From positions 1 to 64,000 of the forward strand of contig NZ_WTWY01000021.1 of NCBI RefSeq assembly GCF_009870825.1: DNA of 64,000 nucleotides. Reading direction: 5' to 3'. The DNA is from Paenibacillus sp. USDA918EY. GTDB taxonomy: Bacteria > Bacillota > Bacilli > Paenibacillales > Paenibacillaceae. Each line of letters begins with the position of its first letter. Positions within the stretch are counted from its first letter, which is position 1. A program made the position numbers and the translations under genes. The notes beneath the pieces were generated by a model, which searched no databases, was not told the DNA's origin, and saw nothing but the letters and a program-made list of their open reading frames with translations. This document shows, one piece after another, positions 53,108 through 60,857 of the stretch.

Positions 53108-54364
53108 TTAGGCGCTTTCCTCTTGTTTATTCTCTTTCTTGCTGAGCAGTTCAGGCACGATTTTTTCCTTCACGACCTGCTCCGTAATGACGCAGTCTTT
53201 GATATCGTCGCGGGAAGGAACTTCGTACATGACATCCAGCATAATGCCTTCGATGATCGCTCTAAGGCCGCGGGCGCCGGTATTGCGCTTGATCGCTTCC
53301 CTTGCGATGGCTTCGAGGGCTTCCGGCTCGAAGGTGAGCTTTACGTTATCCATTTCAAGCAGCTTTTGGTACTGCTTTGTCAGCGCGTTTTTCGGTTCGG
53401 ACAAAATGCGCACGAGCGTCTTCTCGTCCAGCGGCTCCAGCGTGGAGATAACGGGAAGGCGTCCGACGAATTCCGGAATCAATCCGAATTTCAGCAGGTC
53501 TTCCGGAAGCACCAGACCGAGGTATTCGCCCGGTTTCAGGTCCTTCTGGTTTTCGCCCATCGCGTTGAAGCCGATGACTTTTTTGCCGATCCGGCGTTTG
53601 ATCATCTGTTCGAGACCGTCAAAGGCACCGCCGCAGATGAACAGGATGTTCGTCGTATCGATTTGGATAAATTCCTGATGCGGATGCTTGCGTCCCCCTT
53701 GCGGCGGAACGGAAGCGACCGTGCCTTCAAGAATTTTAAGCAGGGCCTGCTGCACGCCCTCTCCGGAAACGTCGCGAGTAATCGACGGATTTTCGGATTT
53801 GCGGGCGACTTTATCGATTTCATCAATATAAATGATGCCGCGTTCGGCTTTTTCCACGTCATAGTCCGCAGCTTGGATCAGCTTCAGCAAAATGTTCTCC
53901 ACGTCTTCGCCGACATAACCGGCTTCCGTGAGGGACGTTGCGTCCGCGATTGCAAACGGCACGTTCAAAATTTTGGCCATCGTTTGGGCAAGCAACGTTT
54001 TACCGGAACCGGTAGGGCCGAGCAGGAGAATGTTGCTCTTCTGCAGTTCGACGTCTTCGATCTTGCTGCCCGTATTGATCCGTTTGTAATGGTTGTAAAC
54101 GGCAACGGACAGCGATTTCTTCGCTTGTTCCTGGCCAATGACGTATTGGTCGAGAATGTCGCAAATTTCCTTTGGTTTCGGAATGTCTTTCAGATCCAGC
54201 TCTTCGTCATGACCGAGCTCTTCTTCCACGATTTCCGTGCAGAGCTCGATGCATTCGTCGCATATATAAACTCCGGGACCCGCGACAAGCTTGCGCACTT
54301 GTTCCTGGGATTTCCCGCAAAAAGAGCATTTCAGCTGCCCTTTTTCATCGTTAAATTTAAACAT
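53108..54364 (-). CDS. clpX: ATP-dependent Clp protease ATP-binding subunit ClpX
   Basis: 418 residues. The N-terminal zinc-binding domain has CSFC (14-17) and CDEC (36-39). AAA+ P-loop GPTGSGKTLLA is near 116-126, Walker B IIYIDEIDK near 181, and IGF-type ClpP-contact loop region MIKRRIGKKVIGFNA near 258. It unfolds substrates and feeds them to ClpP. ATG at 54364 follows AAAGGGG, 12 bases after the clpP stop. Confidence 0.96.
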   Translation of the reverse strand: MFKFNDEKGQLKCSFCGKSQEQVRKLVAGPGVYICDECIELCTEIVEEELGHDEELDLKDIPKPKEICDILDQYVIGQEQAKKSLSVAVYNHYKRINTGSKIEDVELQKSNILLLGPTGSGKTLLAQTMAKILNVPFAIADATSLTEAGYVGEDVENILLKLIQAADYDVEKAERGIIYIDEIDKVARKSENPSITRDVSGEGVQQALLKILEGTVASVPPQGGRKHPHQEFIQIDTTNILFICGGAFDGLEQMIKRRIGKKVIGFNAMGENQKDLKPGEYLGLVLPEDLLKFGLIPEFVGRLPVISTLEPLDEKTLVRILSEPKNALTKQYQKLLEMDNVKLTFEPEALEAIAREAIKRNTGARGLRAIIEGIMLDVMYEVPSRDDIKDCVITEQVVKEKIVPELLSKKENKQEESA

Positions 54365-54376
54365 GTAAACACCCCT

Positions 54377-54967
54377 TTAAGATATAATCGGTGAAGTGAG
54401 AACCTGGTCGATAATGCCGTACGCCTTCGCTTCCTCCGCGCTCATGAAAAAGTCACGATCCGTGTCGCGTTCAATTTTTTCAAGGGGCTGACCTGTGCGT
54501 TCCACGTATATTTGATTGAGCTTTTGTCTCGTTTTAATGATCCAGCTCGCGTGAATCTGGATGTCGGCTGCCTGCCCTTGAACCCCGCCCAGCGGCTGGT
54601 GAATCATCACTTCGCTGTTGGCTAGCGCATAACGTTTGCCCGGCGCACCCGCTGTCAGCAGGAGAGAGCCCATGCTCGCCGCCATGCCTACGCAGATGGT
54701 GGATACATCGGGTTTAATGTATTGCATCGTATCGTATATACCCATCCCTGCAGTAACCGAACCACCGGGAGAATTGATATACAAATGGATATCCTTCTCA
54801 GGATCTTCGGCAGCAAGGAACAATAGCTGTGCTATGACGAGATTGGCTACATCATCGTCGATCGCATTGCTGAGGAAGATGATGCGATCCTTCAGCAATC
54901 TGGAGTAAATATCGTAAGATCTCTCGCCCCGACTGGTTTGCTCTACAACCATAGGTATCAGACTCAT
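54377..54967 (-). CDS. clpP: ATP-dependent Clp protease proteolytic subunit ClpP
   Basis: 196 residues. The catalytic triad is at the textbook positions: S98 in GMAASMGS, H123 in MIHQP and D172 in DRDFF. It forms the tetradecameric serine peptidase chamber with ClpX. ATG at 54967 follows AGAGGTTG; a longer frame to 55012 is inside the leader. In B. subtilis clpP is unlinked to clpX and CtsR-controlled; no CtsR heptad pair is seen upstream here. Confidence 0.96.
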   Translation of the reverse strand: MSLIPMVVEQTSRGERSYDIYSRLLKDRIIFLSNAIDDDVANLVIAQLLFLAAEDPEKDIHLYINSPGGSVTAGMGIYDTMQYIKPDVSTICVGMAASMGSLLLTAGAPGKRYALANSEVMIHQPLGGVQGQAADIQIHASWIIKTRQKLNQIYVERTGQPLEKIERDTDRDFFMSAEEAKAYGIIDQVLTSPIIS

Positions 54968-55027
54968 GTGTCCAACCTCTTTTCCGTTTAAAGATGTAAT
55001 GCGTGCATCCATCAGGCTTACAGCATT

Positions 55028-55056
55028 ATTCTATCATGTTCAAAGCTTGATGTCAT
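55028..55056 (-). promoter_or_regulatory. Sigma-A promoter of clpP-clpX
   Basis: Minus-strand ATGACA (55051-55056), 17-base spacer and TAGAAT (55028-55033), about 60 bases before the clpP start. Confidence 0.7.
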
Positions 55057-55199
55057 TTTTCACTTTCCATCCCGCAGTACAGTGTATGAACCCGTTCAGA
55101 AAAAATGGCCTGTCGCACGGCTTGACGCTTTTATGTATCGGGATTTTGCGGGGTTATGGGCCACGCGCAAATCCTTAAATGGACGGAAGAGTGAATAAA

Positions 55200-55234
55200 A
55201 TCCATTTTATACATGGTTTATGAATAAAATGGAT
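55200..55234. repeat. 11-bp inverted repeat in the tig-clpP interval
   Basis: ATCCATTTTAT (55200-55210) and ATAAAATGGAT (55224-55234) are perfect inverted copies separated by 13 bases. It lies just upstream of the tig terminator on the minus-strand map and well upstream of the clpP promoter. There is no U-tract, so an operator or a weak structure is more likely than termination. The rest of 55057-55246 is empty. Confidence 0.7.
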
Positions 55235-55246
55235 AATCCTAGTTAA

Positions 55247-55281
55247 AAATAAGGCACGCAATGAAATATACGTGCCTTATC
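55247..55281 (-). terminator. Terminator of tig
   Basis: AAGGCACG / CGTGCCTT stem with a 12-base loop, followed by ATTTTTAAC on the minus strand, about 68 bases past the tig stop. Confidence 0.75.
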
Positions 55282-55348
55282 TCTATAGATTTCATATGAA
55301 AGACATAACTGCCGTCATGCCCCCAGATGAGTTAGCCTCTTCCGGAAC

Positions 55349-56674
55349 TTATTCTGCTTTATCTTCAGCAGGCGCTTCGCTTGCTTCCACTTCCTTGCTG
55401 TTTTCAACGAGAAGGTCTACCGTTTTGCGAAGCGAAATTTCGTCACGCAGGCTTGCGAGCGATCCGTTTGCCGCCAAAATGTTGCGGATTTCGTCGGCAG
55501 TACGTTTGTAAGCTTCAGCCATCGTTTCGAGCTCTTTATTGATGTCTTCTTCGGTCACTTCGATGTTTTCTTCTTTCGCGATTTGCTCGAGAACGAGGTT
55601 GTTGCGAACGCGTTTTTCGGCGTCGTCCTTCATTTGCTCTTGCAGATCGGCCGTCGTTTGACCGGAGAAGCTCAGGAACATTTCAAGGTTCATGCCTTGG
55701 CTGCGGAGACGGTTGTCAAAATCGCGCATCATGTTTTGAATTTCGCTGTCGATCATCGCTTGCGGAATGTCCACTTCGGCGTTTTCGGAAACTTTGTCTA
55801 CGACAGCAGCTTCTTTTTTGCCTTTGGCTTCTTGTTCCTTGCGAGCCAGAAGTTCTTTTTTCAGATCTTCTTTGTATTCGTTCAGCGTTTCGAATTCACT
55901 TACGTCTTTGGCAAATTCGTCGTCCAGCTCAGGCAGCTGTTTGCGTTTGATTTCGTGAACTTTAACTTTGAACACCGCTTGTTTGCCCGCCAGCTCTTCC
56001 GCATGGTACGTGTCAGGGAACGTTACTTCAACGTCCTTGAAGTCGCCTGTTGCCATGCCGACAACCTGCTCTTCGAATCCAGGGATGAACGTGCCGCTGC
56101 CAAGCTCGAGGGAATAACGCTCTGCTTTGCCGCCTTCGAATGGTTTGTCGTCTACATAACCGTCAAAGTCGATGATAGCGATGTCGCCGTCTTGAGCCGC
56201 GCCTTCGTCGATCACGACGAGTTCGGCATGACGCTCTTGAAGACGTTTCAGTTCTTCGTTCACTTCTTCGTCGGTTACTTCGACTTTTTCCACAGGAACT
56301 TCTACGCCTTTGTAAGCGCCGAGGGTAACTTCAGGTTTAACCGTTACTTTGGCTTTGAACTTGAAAGCTTGTCCTTTGGCGAATTGATCGATTTCGACGT
56401 CAGGGCGGTCTACAGGGAAGATGTCCGTTTCGTTAACGGCTTCCGTATAAACCTCAGGAAGAAGAATGTCGATCGCGTCTTGATACAGTGCTTCCACACC
56501 GTAACGGGCTTCGAAAATCGGACGAGGCACTTTGCCTTTGCGGAATCCAGGCACGCTTGCTTTTTTGACTACTTTATTAAAGGCTTTGTCAAGAGCCTCG
56601 GATACGCGTTCCGCTTCAACTTCAACTTCAAGAACGCCAAGGTTCTTCTCTATTTTTTCCCAGGTTGCTTTCAT
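55349..56674 (-). CDS. tig: Trigger factor, ribosome-associated chaperone and prolyl isomerase
   Basis: 441 residues. The ribosome-binding N-domain (about 1-145) carries the GFRKGKVPR signature near 43. An FKBP-type PPIase domain follows (about 155-245, GDIAIIDFDGYVDDKPFEGG is its entry strand), then a helical C-terminal cradle (about 250-425). It binds nascent chains at the exit tunnel. ATG at 56674 follows GGAGGGG by 10 bases. Transcribed alone from its own promoter. Confidence 0.96.
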   Translation of the reverse strand: MKATWEKIEKNLGVLEVEVEAERVSEALDKAFNKVVKKASVPGFRKGKVPRPIFEARYGVEALYQDAIDILLPEVYTEAVNETDIFPVDRPDVEIDQFAKGQAFKFKAKVTVKPEVTLGAYKGVEVPVEKVEVTDEEVNEELKRLQERHAELVVIDEGAAQDGDIAIIDFDGYVDDKPFEGGKAERYSLELGSGTFIPGFEEQVVGMATGDFKDVEVTFPDTYHAEELAGKQAVFKVKVHEIKRKQLPELDDEFAKDVSEFETLNEYKEDLKKELLARKEQEAKGKKEAAVVDKVSENAEVDIPQAMIDSEIQNMMRDFDNRLRSQGMNLEMFLSFSGQTTADLQEQMKDDAEKRVRNNLVLEQIAKEENIEVTEEDINKELETMAEAYKRTADEIRNILAANGSLASLRDEISLRKTVDLLVENSKEVEASEAPAEDKAE

Positions 56675-56741
56675 TTTATGCTTTCCCCTCCAAAAATATT
56701 TCACATGGTCATTGGCTTAACACGCACAGAATAACCACTAT

Positions 56742-56770
56742 AGTATAAACAAGATTGTCCCCTTTTTCAA
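56742..56770 (-). promoter_or_regulatory. Sigma-A promoter of tig
   Basis: Minus-strand TTGAAA (56765-56770), 17-base spacer and TATACT (56742-56747), about 68 bases before the tig start. Confidence 0.82.
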
Positions 56771-56814
56771 GGGTATCCCTAAAGCTAGTCTTCAGGCAGG
56801 GCTTCCTGTTTTTT

Positions 56815-57744
56815 CTAGGCGTTCGTTCCTGCGGCCACGAACTGTTTCATGGTGCGGTACGCTTGCTCGAAGCGAAAGCGCATCGTGTCGGTCACGCCGT
56901 ACATATGCCTGATTTCCTCGTCGCTGCGGCTCCCCGTCAGCGTTTCGGCGACGATCTGGTGCAGCGAGGCCGCCCAGATGTCGATCGTCTCGTCATCCTG
57001 CTCGTTAACGATGGAATCATAATCGTCCGTTCCGTAAATGGCCATAATAAACTGCGTCCACAGCTCCTGCGCAAAATAGTAGAGCGTAGGCTCCTGAACT
57101 TCCGTTTGTTGGGCTACCCGTTCCGTAATCAGGGCGATCTGAGGCGGAAATTCTTCCGGGCCGAGCGGCACGGATTCAACGTCGATTTGGGCCCGTTCCT
57201 GCCCGCGGATCAGCTCGATGCTTCCCAGCATTCCGCGTTTGCGCAAGGTTTGCAGGACGCGGAATTGAAGCAGCGGATGCAGCGGCCGGCTTTGCAGCCA
57301 CTCGACGAGCGCGTTGTCGATATCCGCCCCTTCCAGGTACGATAGCTGCTCGAGCGCAAGCAGATTTTGCTCGCCGAACGGCTCCTGCTGGGCGGTGCGG
57401 AGCAGCTTCTCGGCATAAAACCGGTCTTCCGCCAGCTTTGCCCGGACGTTCTGCCGTTTCATGTCCTCTTCACTCGGCTCTTCTTCGGCCTCCCCGTCGT
57501 CTTCGCGGTCCTTCGTCCCGCGCGCCGATTGGGGAAAGGCGGCCTCAAGCCACTCCAGCAGCGCCCGCCATTCGTCGTAATGCCGCTGATCCTGCCCCTG
57601 GCATTGGAGCAAAAAACGCAAAAGATCCATGGCTTCCCCGTACCGTTCGTTTTCCAGCATGACCGTCAGCTGAATCTGATAGAAGTCGAGCGTCTTTGGA
57701 AAGAGGATGATGTTGTCTTTTCCGGGGAATGCGGATTCATTGAT
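56815..57744 (-). CDS. YsoA-like TPR-type protein with non-standard start
   Basis: The frame is certain from 57660 downwards (281 residues from an ATG there): helical, acidic, TPR-like, similar in position to B. subtilis ysoA beside tig. It extends upstream as protein-like sequence (NESAFPGKDNIILFPKT, then LDFYQIQLTV) to about 57744 without any ATG, GTG or TTG. The strong AAAGGAGG at 57753-57760 is 8 bases ahead of an in-frame ATC (57742-57744). An out-of-frame ATG at 57738-57740 leads to a stop at 57666. The ATG at 57660 has no binding site. So either an ATC start, a frameshift, or a sequencing error is involved. Function unknown; TPR proteins mediate protein contacts. Confidence 0.7.
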   Translation of the reverse strand: MNESAFPGKDNIILFPKTLDFYQIQLTVMLENERYGEAMDLLRFLLQCQGQDQRHYDEWRALLEWLEAAFPQSARGTKDREDDGEAEEEPSEEDMKRQNVRAKLAEDRFYAEKLLRTAQQEPFGEQNLLALEQLSYLEGADIDNALVEWLQSRPLHPLLQFRVLQTLRKRGMLGSIELIRGQERAQIDVESVPLGPEEFPPQIALITERVAQQTEVQEPTLYYFAQELWTQFIMAIYGTDDYDSIVNEQDDETIDIWAASLHQIVAETLTGSRSDEEIRHMYGVTDTMRFRFEQAYRTMKQFVAAGTNA

Positions 57745-57788
57745 AGGGGTTTCCTCCTTTCTGTCCGATTTGCTTCAATTAATTGTTG

Positions 57789-57794
57789 ATTATA
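57789..57794 (-). promoter_or_regulatory. Extended -10 promoter of the ysoA-like gene
   Basis: TGC-TATAAT on the minus strand, with a weak TTTCAT 17 bases upstream. It places the RNA start about 25 bases before the AAAGGAGG site, consistent with the upstream translation start discussed for the gene. The interval 57795-58088 shows no other feature. Confidence 0.65.
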
Positions 57795-58088
57795 GCATAA
57801 CCCTGCCGCACATGAAAAAAACGGGCCGTTCGAATCGCGCCTGTCGGATCGTTTAAGGAGCGGCATGGCAGGGAATTTTTTTTGTCCGGCCTATGATCAA
57901 AGGAAAGGAAAGTGTGGTTCTATTAGGGTTTCGTGAACATAATAATAAAATGAACGGAGATTCTTCGTTTTGCGGGGGAAGGTTTGGAGGATGCAAACCC
58001 GAACAATTTTTCTTGCTAAATTATATCAATTTATTATTGCAAAATTTCGCTCCATATGTTACGATATTTCTTGCTTGAAATTTTTCTT

Positions 58089-58162
<74 letters not shown>

Positions 58163-58170
58163 TACAAATG

Positions 58171-58193
58171 CCGCTCATTGGAGCGGTTTTTTT
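58171..58193 (+). terminator. Terminator of tRNA-Arg
   Basis: CCGCTC-ATTG-GAGCGG followed by seven Ts, 8 bases after the tRNA 3' end on the plus strand. Confidence 0.9.
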
Positions 58194-58201
58194 CATTCCT
58201 C

Positions 58202-58259
58202 GGAGGGATGAGAACCCAATAGGGTTCGTCGGAGGGATGAGAACCCAATAGGGTTCGTC
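58202..58259 (+). repeat. Two tandem 29-bp repeats after the tRNA
   Basis: Two identical 29-bp copies (58202-58230 and 58231-58259) beginning GGAGGGATGAG. Each contains a perfect GAACCC-AATA-GGGTTC hairpin. A third partial GGAG follows. They lie between the tRNA terminator and a second, tRNA-tail-like terminator. Confidence 0.92.
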
Positions 58260-58311
58260 GGAGCATTAACTTCGTTAGCATCCGCTTCGCAGTCAGCCCG
58301 CAAGGGCCGCA

Positions 58312-58355
58312 TCCCGATCTGGGACGTGTTGCCGCTCTTTGGAGCGGCTTTTTTT
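58312..58355 (+). repeat. Partial copy of the tRNA-Arg 3' end plus its terminator
   Basis: The segment TCCC..CTGGGACGT..TTGCCGCTC-TTTG-GAGCGGC-TTTTTTT mirrors 58150-58193 (tRNA 3' acceptor strand, spacer and terminator) with a few substitutions and a short gap. The hairpin GCCGCTC/GAGCGGC (58331-58348) followed by seven Ts should work as a second terminator. No other tRNA arm is present, so this is a relic, not a gene. Confidence 0.75.
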
Positions 58356-58428
58356 ATTTAAAGGACATGCTGTCTATTATTTTTTCTCCCACTAGATTGT
58401 TGTCCATAATTCTCGCCGCCCTCGGGAA

Positions 58429-58434
58429 TATAAT
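58429..58434 (+). promoter_or_regulatory. Candidate -10 box for galU
   Basis: Perfect TATAAT 36 bases ahead of the galU start, with no good -35 at 16-18 bases. Another sigma factor or an activator may be used. Confidence 0.4.
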
Positions 58435-58470
58435 GCACCATATGACACTGCATAAAAGGAGGAGGACCGC

Positions 58471-59349
58471 TTGAAGATTCGTAAAGCGATCATTCCGGCA
58501 GCAGGTTTCGGAACGCGGCTTCTTCCGGCTACCAAAGCAATCCCCAAGGAAATGCTTCCGATCATCGATAAACCCACCATACAATTTATCATCGAAGAAG
58601 CCGTCGCCTCCGGAGTTGAAGAGATTTTGGTCGTCACCGGAAAAGGCAAGAAGGTCATCGAGGATCATTTCGATTTTGCCCATGAGCTTGAACATTACTT
58701 GCAGCAAAAAGGGAAGCTTGAAGAGCTCCGTAAAGTAAGGGAATTCTTGGGCAAAGCAGACATCCATTATATTCGCCAATCAGAGCGCAAAGGCCTGGGG
58801 CATGCCATAAGCGTCGGAAGGAAGTTCATCGGGGAAGAGCCCTTTGCCGTGCTTCTCGGAGATACCTTCTTCGAGGCGGAACCTCCGGCGCTAAAGCAGC
58901 TGATCAAAGGATTTGAAAGGCTTCAAACCTCGATTCTGGGGGTTCAGACGGTGGCGGCAGACAAGGTATCCAGCTACGGAATCGTCGACGTTAAACCGTT
59001 GATCGAGTCTTTCGCTTTTGCGGACCGGTTGGTCGAAAAACCTCCGGCCGGTACGTTGTCGTCACAGCTGGCCATTGTCGGCCGTTATATTTTGACTCCG
59101 TCGATCTTTGATATTCTGGAGAATCAGGCACCTGGGGTCGGAGGCGAAATCCAGCTCACGGACGCTTTGAATCAGCTGTTGGCCAAAGAAGCGGTTTACA
59201 CCTGCGAAATCGACGGCCGATGGCATGATGTAGGCGATCCGCTTGGTTATCTTAAGGCCATTTTAGCCATAACGGGACAACGCGAAAATCTAAAGGATAA
59301 CCTTCAGGACGAAATTACCCAGCTTTTGAAGGAAAACAAGCCGGAATAA
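58471..59349 (+). CDS. galU: UTP--glucose-1-phosphate uridylyltransferase
   Basis: 292 residues. It makes UDP-glucose for glycolipid, teichoic acid and polysaccharide synthesis. The nucleotidyltransferase motif AAGFGTRLLPATKAIPKEM is at about 9-27, VVTGKGK near 56, FAVLLGDTFF near 128 and the C-terminal DVGDPLGYLKA near 253. The start is TTG at 58471 with AAAGGAGGAGG 5 bases upstream. First of two plus-strand genes; the glycosyltransferase follows after 52 bases, so UDP-glucose supply and use are probably linked. Confidence 0.94.
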   Translation: MKIRKAIIPAAGFGTRLLPATKAIPKEMLPIIDKPTIQFIIEEAVASGVEEILVVTGKGKKVIEDHFDFAHELEHYLQQKGKLEELRKVREFLGKADIHYIRQSERKGLGHAISVGRKFIGEEPFAVLLGDTFFEAEPPALKQLIKGFERLQTSILGVQTVAADKVSSYGIVDVKPLIESFAFADRLVEKPPAGTLSSQLAIVGRYILTPSIFDILENQAPGVGGEIQLTDALNQLLAKEAVYTCEIDGRWHDVGDPLGYLKAILAITGQRENLKDNLQDEITQLLKENKPE

Positions 59350-59401
59350 GCACCGAAGAAAAGCGCAATTCAAAACGATGTTGGGAGAGGTGATGGACCG
59401 A

Positions 59402-60694
59402 ATGATCGAATTGGCTTTGGCTTTTAATGATCAGGACGGAAGTTATTCCGAACATGCCGCCGCGGTTCTGGCGTCGGTTTTCCGCAATACGGTTACCATG
59501 ATCAATGTTCATATCCTTCACGACGAAACCTTAACGGAAGAAAACCAAAACAGGCTTGCAGGTTTAGCTTCCAGCTTTAATCACCAAATCAATTTTTATC
59601 CGGTAGCCCTGCCTGTCGAAATGGCTGAAGTGTTATCCGGGAGCAGCTCGCTGGAGCGCTGGACTTCGGGAAGCCTGTACCGCCTTCTGCTGCCTACACT
59701 GGTTTCCGTCGACAAAGTCATTTACCTGGACTGCGACATCTTAGTGAATATGGATATCTCTGAATTGTGGGACATCGATTTGAACGGCTGCTATTTGGCT
59801 GCGGTTCGCGACCAGGGGATCATGGGCATACCGGATGTTGTTGCGTCGTATGGGCTGAACCCGGAAACCTACTTTAATTCCGGGGTCATCGTATTTGAGC
59901 TAAACAATATTCGCCAAAACTTGAACTGGTATGTTGAAGTGGTGAACTTTCTGCGCAATTTTCCGGGTACGACCATGCCGGACCAGGACACATTAAACTA
60001 TGTGTTCGGAGGGAACTATCTTCAGTTGGACGAACGCTTTAACTCTTTCAGCGCCCATCATCCCGACCAGGATTTTTATAATAAAATCGTTCATTTTGCC
60101 GGTGACGTGAAATGGTGGGACCCTATTTCTCCGAGTTTTGCCCTGTATGAGGAAAACCTCAATATGACCCCTTGGAGAACGCGTGCCGTCATGCCTGCCG
60201 TCATGCCCGCTGTCGTGCCGACCGTCATGCCCGCCGTAACGCCGGCGAAGCCTAGAACATTCAGAAGAAAGACCCGCAGCCGACGCTACCTGCTTATTCC
60301 GCGAAGAAGCCGGAAGCCAAGCTATAAAAAACGCATACGCGTGACAAAAAACAAGCAAACGGAGACAAAAAACAGGCAAACAGAGACAAGGAACAAGAAA
60401 ACGGAAACAAAAATCAAGCAGGCAGAGACAAAAGTCAAGCAGACAGAGACAAAAGTCAAGCAGACAGAGACAAAAGTCAGGCAGACAGAGACAAAAAACA
60501 AGCAGGCGGAATCAAAACGGCGCAAAAAAACGGTGCGGATTCCCATGAATTCGGCTGCCGTATTCGTACGGCAAGAGTCGAAGAAAACGGCCATCCCCCG
60601 ACCGAATAAAAAAGCGATTCAACCCAAAAAACAGTCCCCCCGCATCGTTCATGGGTCGAGAGTGCCCATGCCCCCGCTGTTGAACTTGAAATAG
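59402..60694 (+). CDS. GT8-family glycosyltransferase with basic heptad-repeat tail
   Basis: 430 residues. The catalytic domain (about 1-258) has GT8 marks: DxD in VIYLDCDILVN (near 110), NSGVIVFELN (near 159), MPDQDTLNYVFGG and the final VHFAGDVKWW. Retaining GT8 enzymes transfer glucose or galactose from UDP-sugars; the acceptor is unknown. The tail has a M-P-A-V repeat segment (about 262-280), an Arg-rich stretch, then eight 7-residue units of pattern [KR]QTETK-x (residues 318-373) and a basic end. No signal peptide. The start ATG at 59402 is preferred (AGAGGTG 9 bases upstream). It probably forms an operon with galU. Low-complexity tails of this kind occur on spore-surface proteins, so a spore role is conceivable but unproven. 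Confidence 0.82.
   Translation: MIELALAFNDQDGSYSEHAAAVLASVFRNTVTMINVHILHDETLTEENQNRLAGLASSFNHQINFYPVALPVEMAEVLSGSSSLERWTSGSLYRLLLPTLVSVDKVIYLDCDILVNMDISELWDIDLNGCYLAAVRDQGIMGIPDVVASYGLNPETYFNSGVIVFELNNIRQNLNWYVEVVNFLRNFPGTTMPDQDTLNYVFGGNYLQLDERFNSFSAHHPDQDFYNKIVHFAGDVKWWDPISPSFALYEENLNMTPWRTRAVMPAVMPAVVPTVMPAVTPAKPRTFRRKTRSRRYLLIPRRSRKPSYKKRIRVTKNKQTETKNRQTETRNKKTETKIKQAETKVKQTETKVKQTETKVRQTETKNKQAESKRRKKTVRIPMNSAAVFVRQESKKTAIPRPNKKAIQPKKQSPRIVHGSRVPMPPLLNLK
60353..60520 (+). repeat. Eight 21-bp tandem repeats in the glycosyltransferase tail
   Basis: Eight in-frame 21-bp units from 60353 to 60520, each encoding a heptad such as KQTETKV. Units 4-7 are nearly identical at DNA level, while units 1-3 and 8 are diverged. 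The region is very A-rich compared with its surroundings. Confidence 0.93.
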
Positions 60695-60784
60695 CGACCG
60701 CCAAGCAAAAAAATCAATGACAATAAATCATGACAAAATACGAAGCGGCCTTTATAATGCGCAAATCGCATTTATATCAAGACA

Positions 60785-60826
60785 AAGGAGCCGTTTCCCG
60801 GTCGATGGACCGAGAAGCGGCTCCTT
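60785..60826. terminator. Bidirectional terminator between the glycosyltransferase and ABC exporter genes
   Basis: AAGGAGCCGTTTCCCGGTC / GACCGAGAAGCGGCTCCTT hairpin with a 4-base loop, with CTTTTG on the plus-strand side and TTGTCTTG on the minus-strand side. It separates two convergent transcripts. Confidence 0.75.
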
Positions 60827-60857
60827 CTTTTGCGGAACAGCCAAGAAAGTTCCTGGC

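Noticed and set aside
53123..54394. 423-codon plus-strand frame over clpX
   Set aside because: Mirror of clpX with Phe/His/Arg-rich shadow composition.
54968..55100. CtsR operator upstream of clpP
   Set aside because: No tandem GGTCAAA-type heptads are present around the promoter.
57666..57866. 66-codon minus-strand frame before the ysoA-like gene
   Set aside because: Only its ATG at 57738-57740 has a binding site and it stops after 24 codons with no protein-like pattern; it is treated as part of the start-site puzzle, not as a gene.
60353..60520. CRISPR-like or mobile-element repeats
   Set aside because: In-frame 21-bp coding repeats without spacers or flanking inverted repeats.
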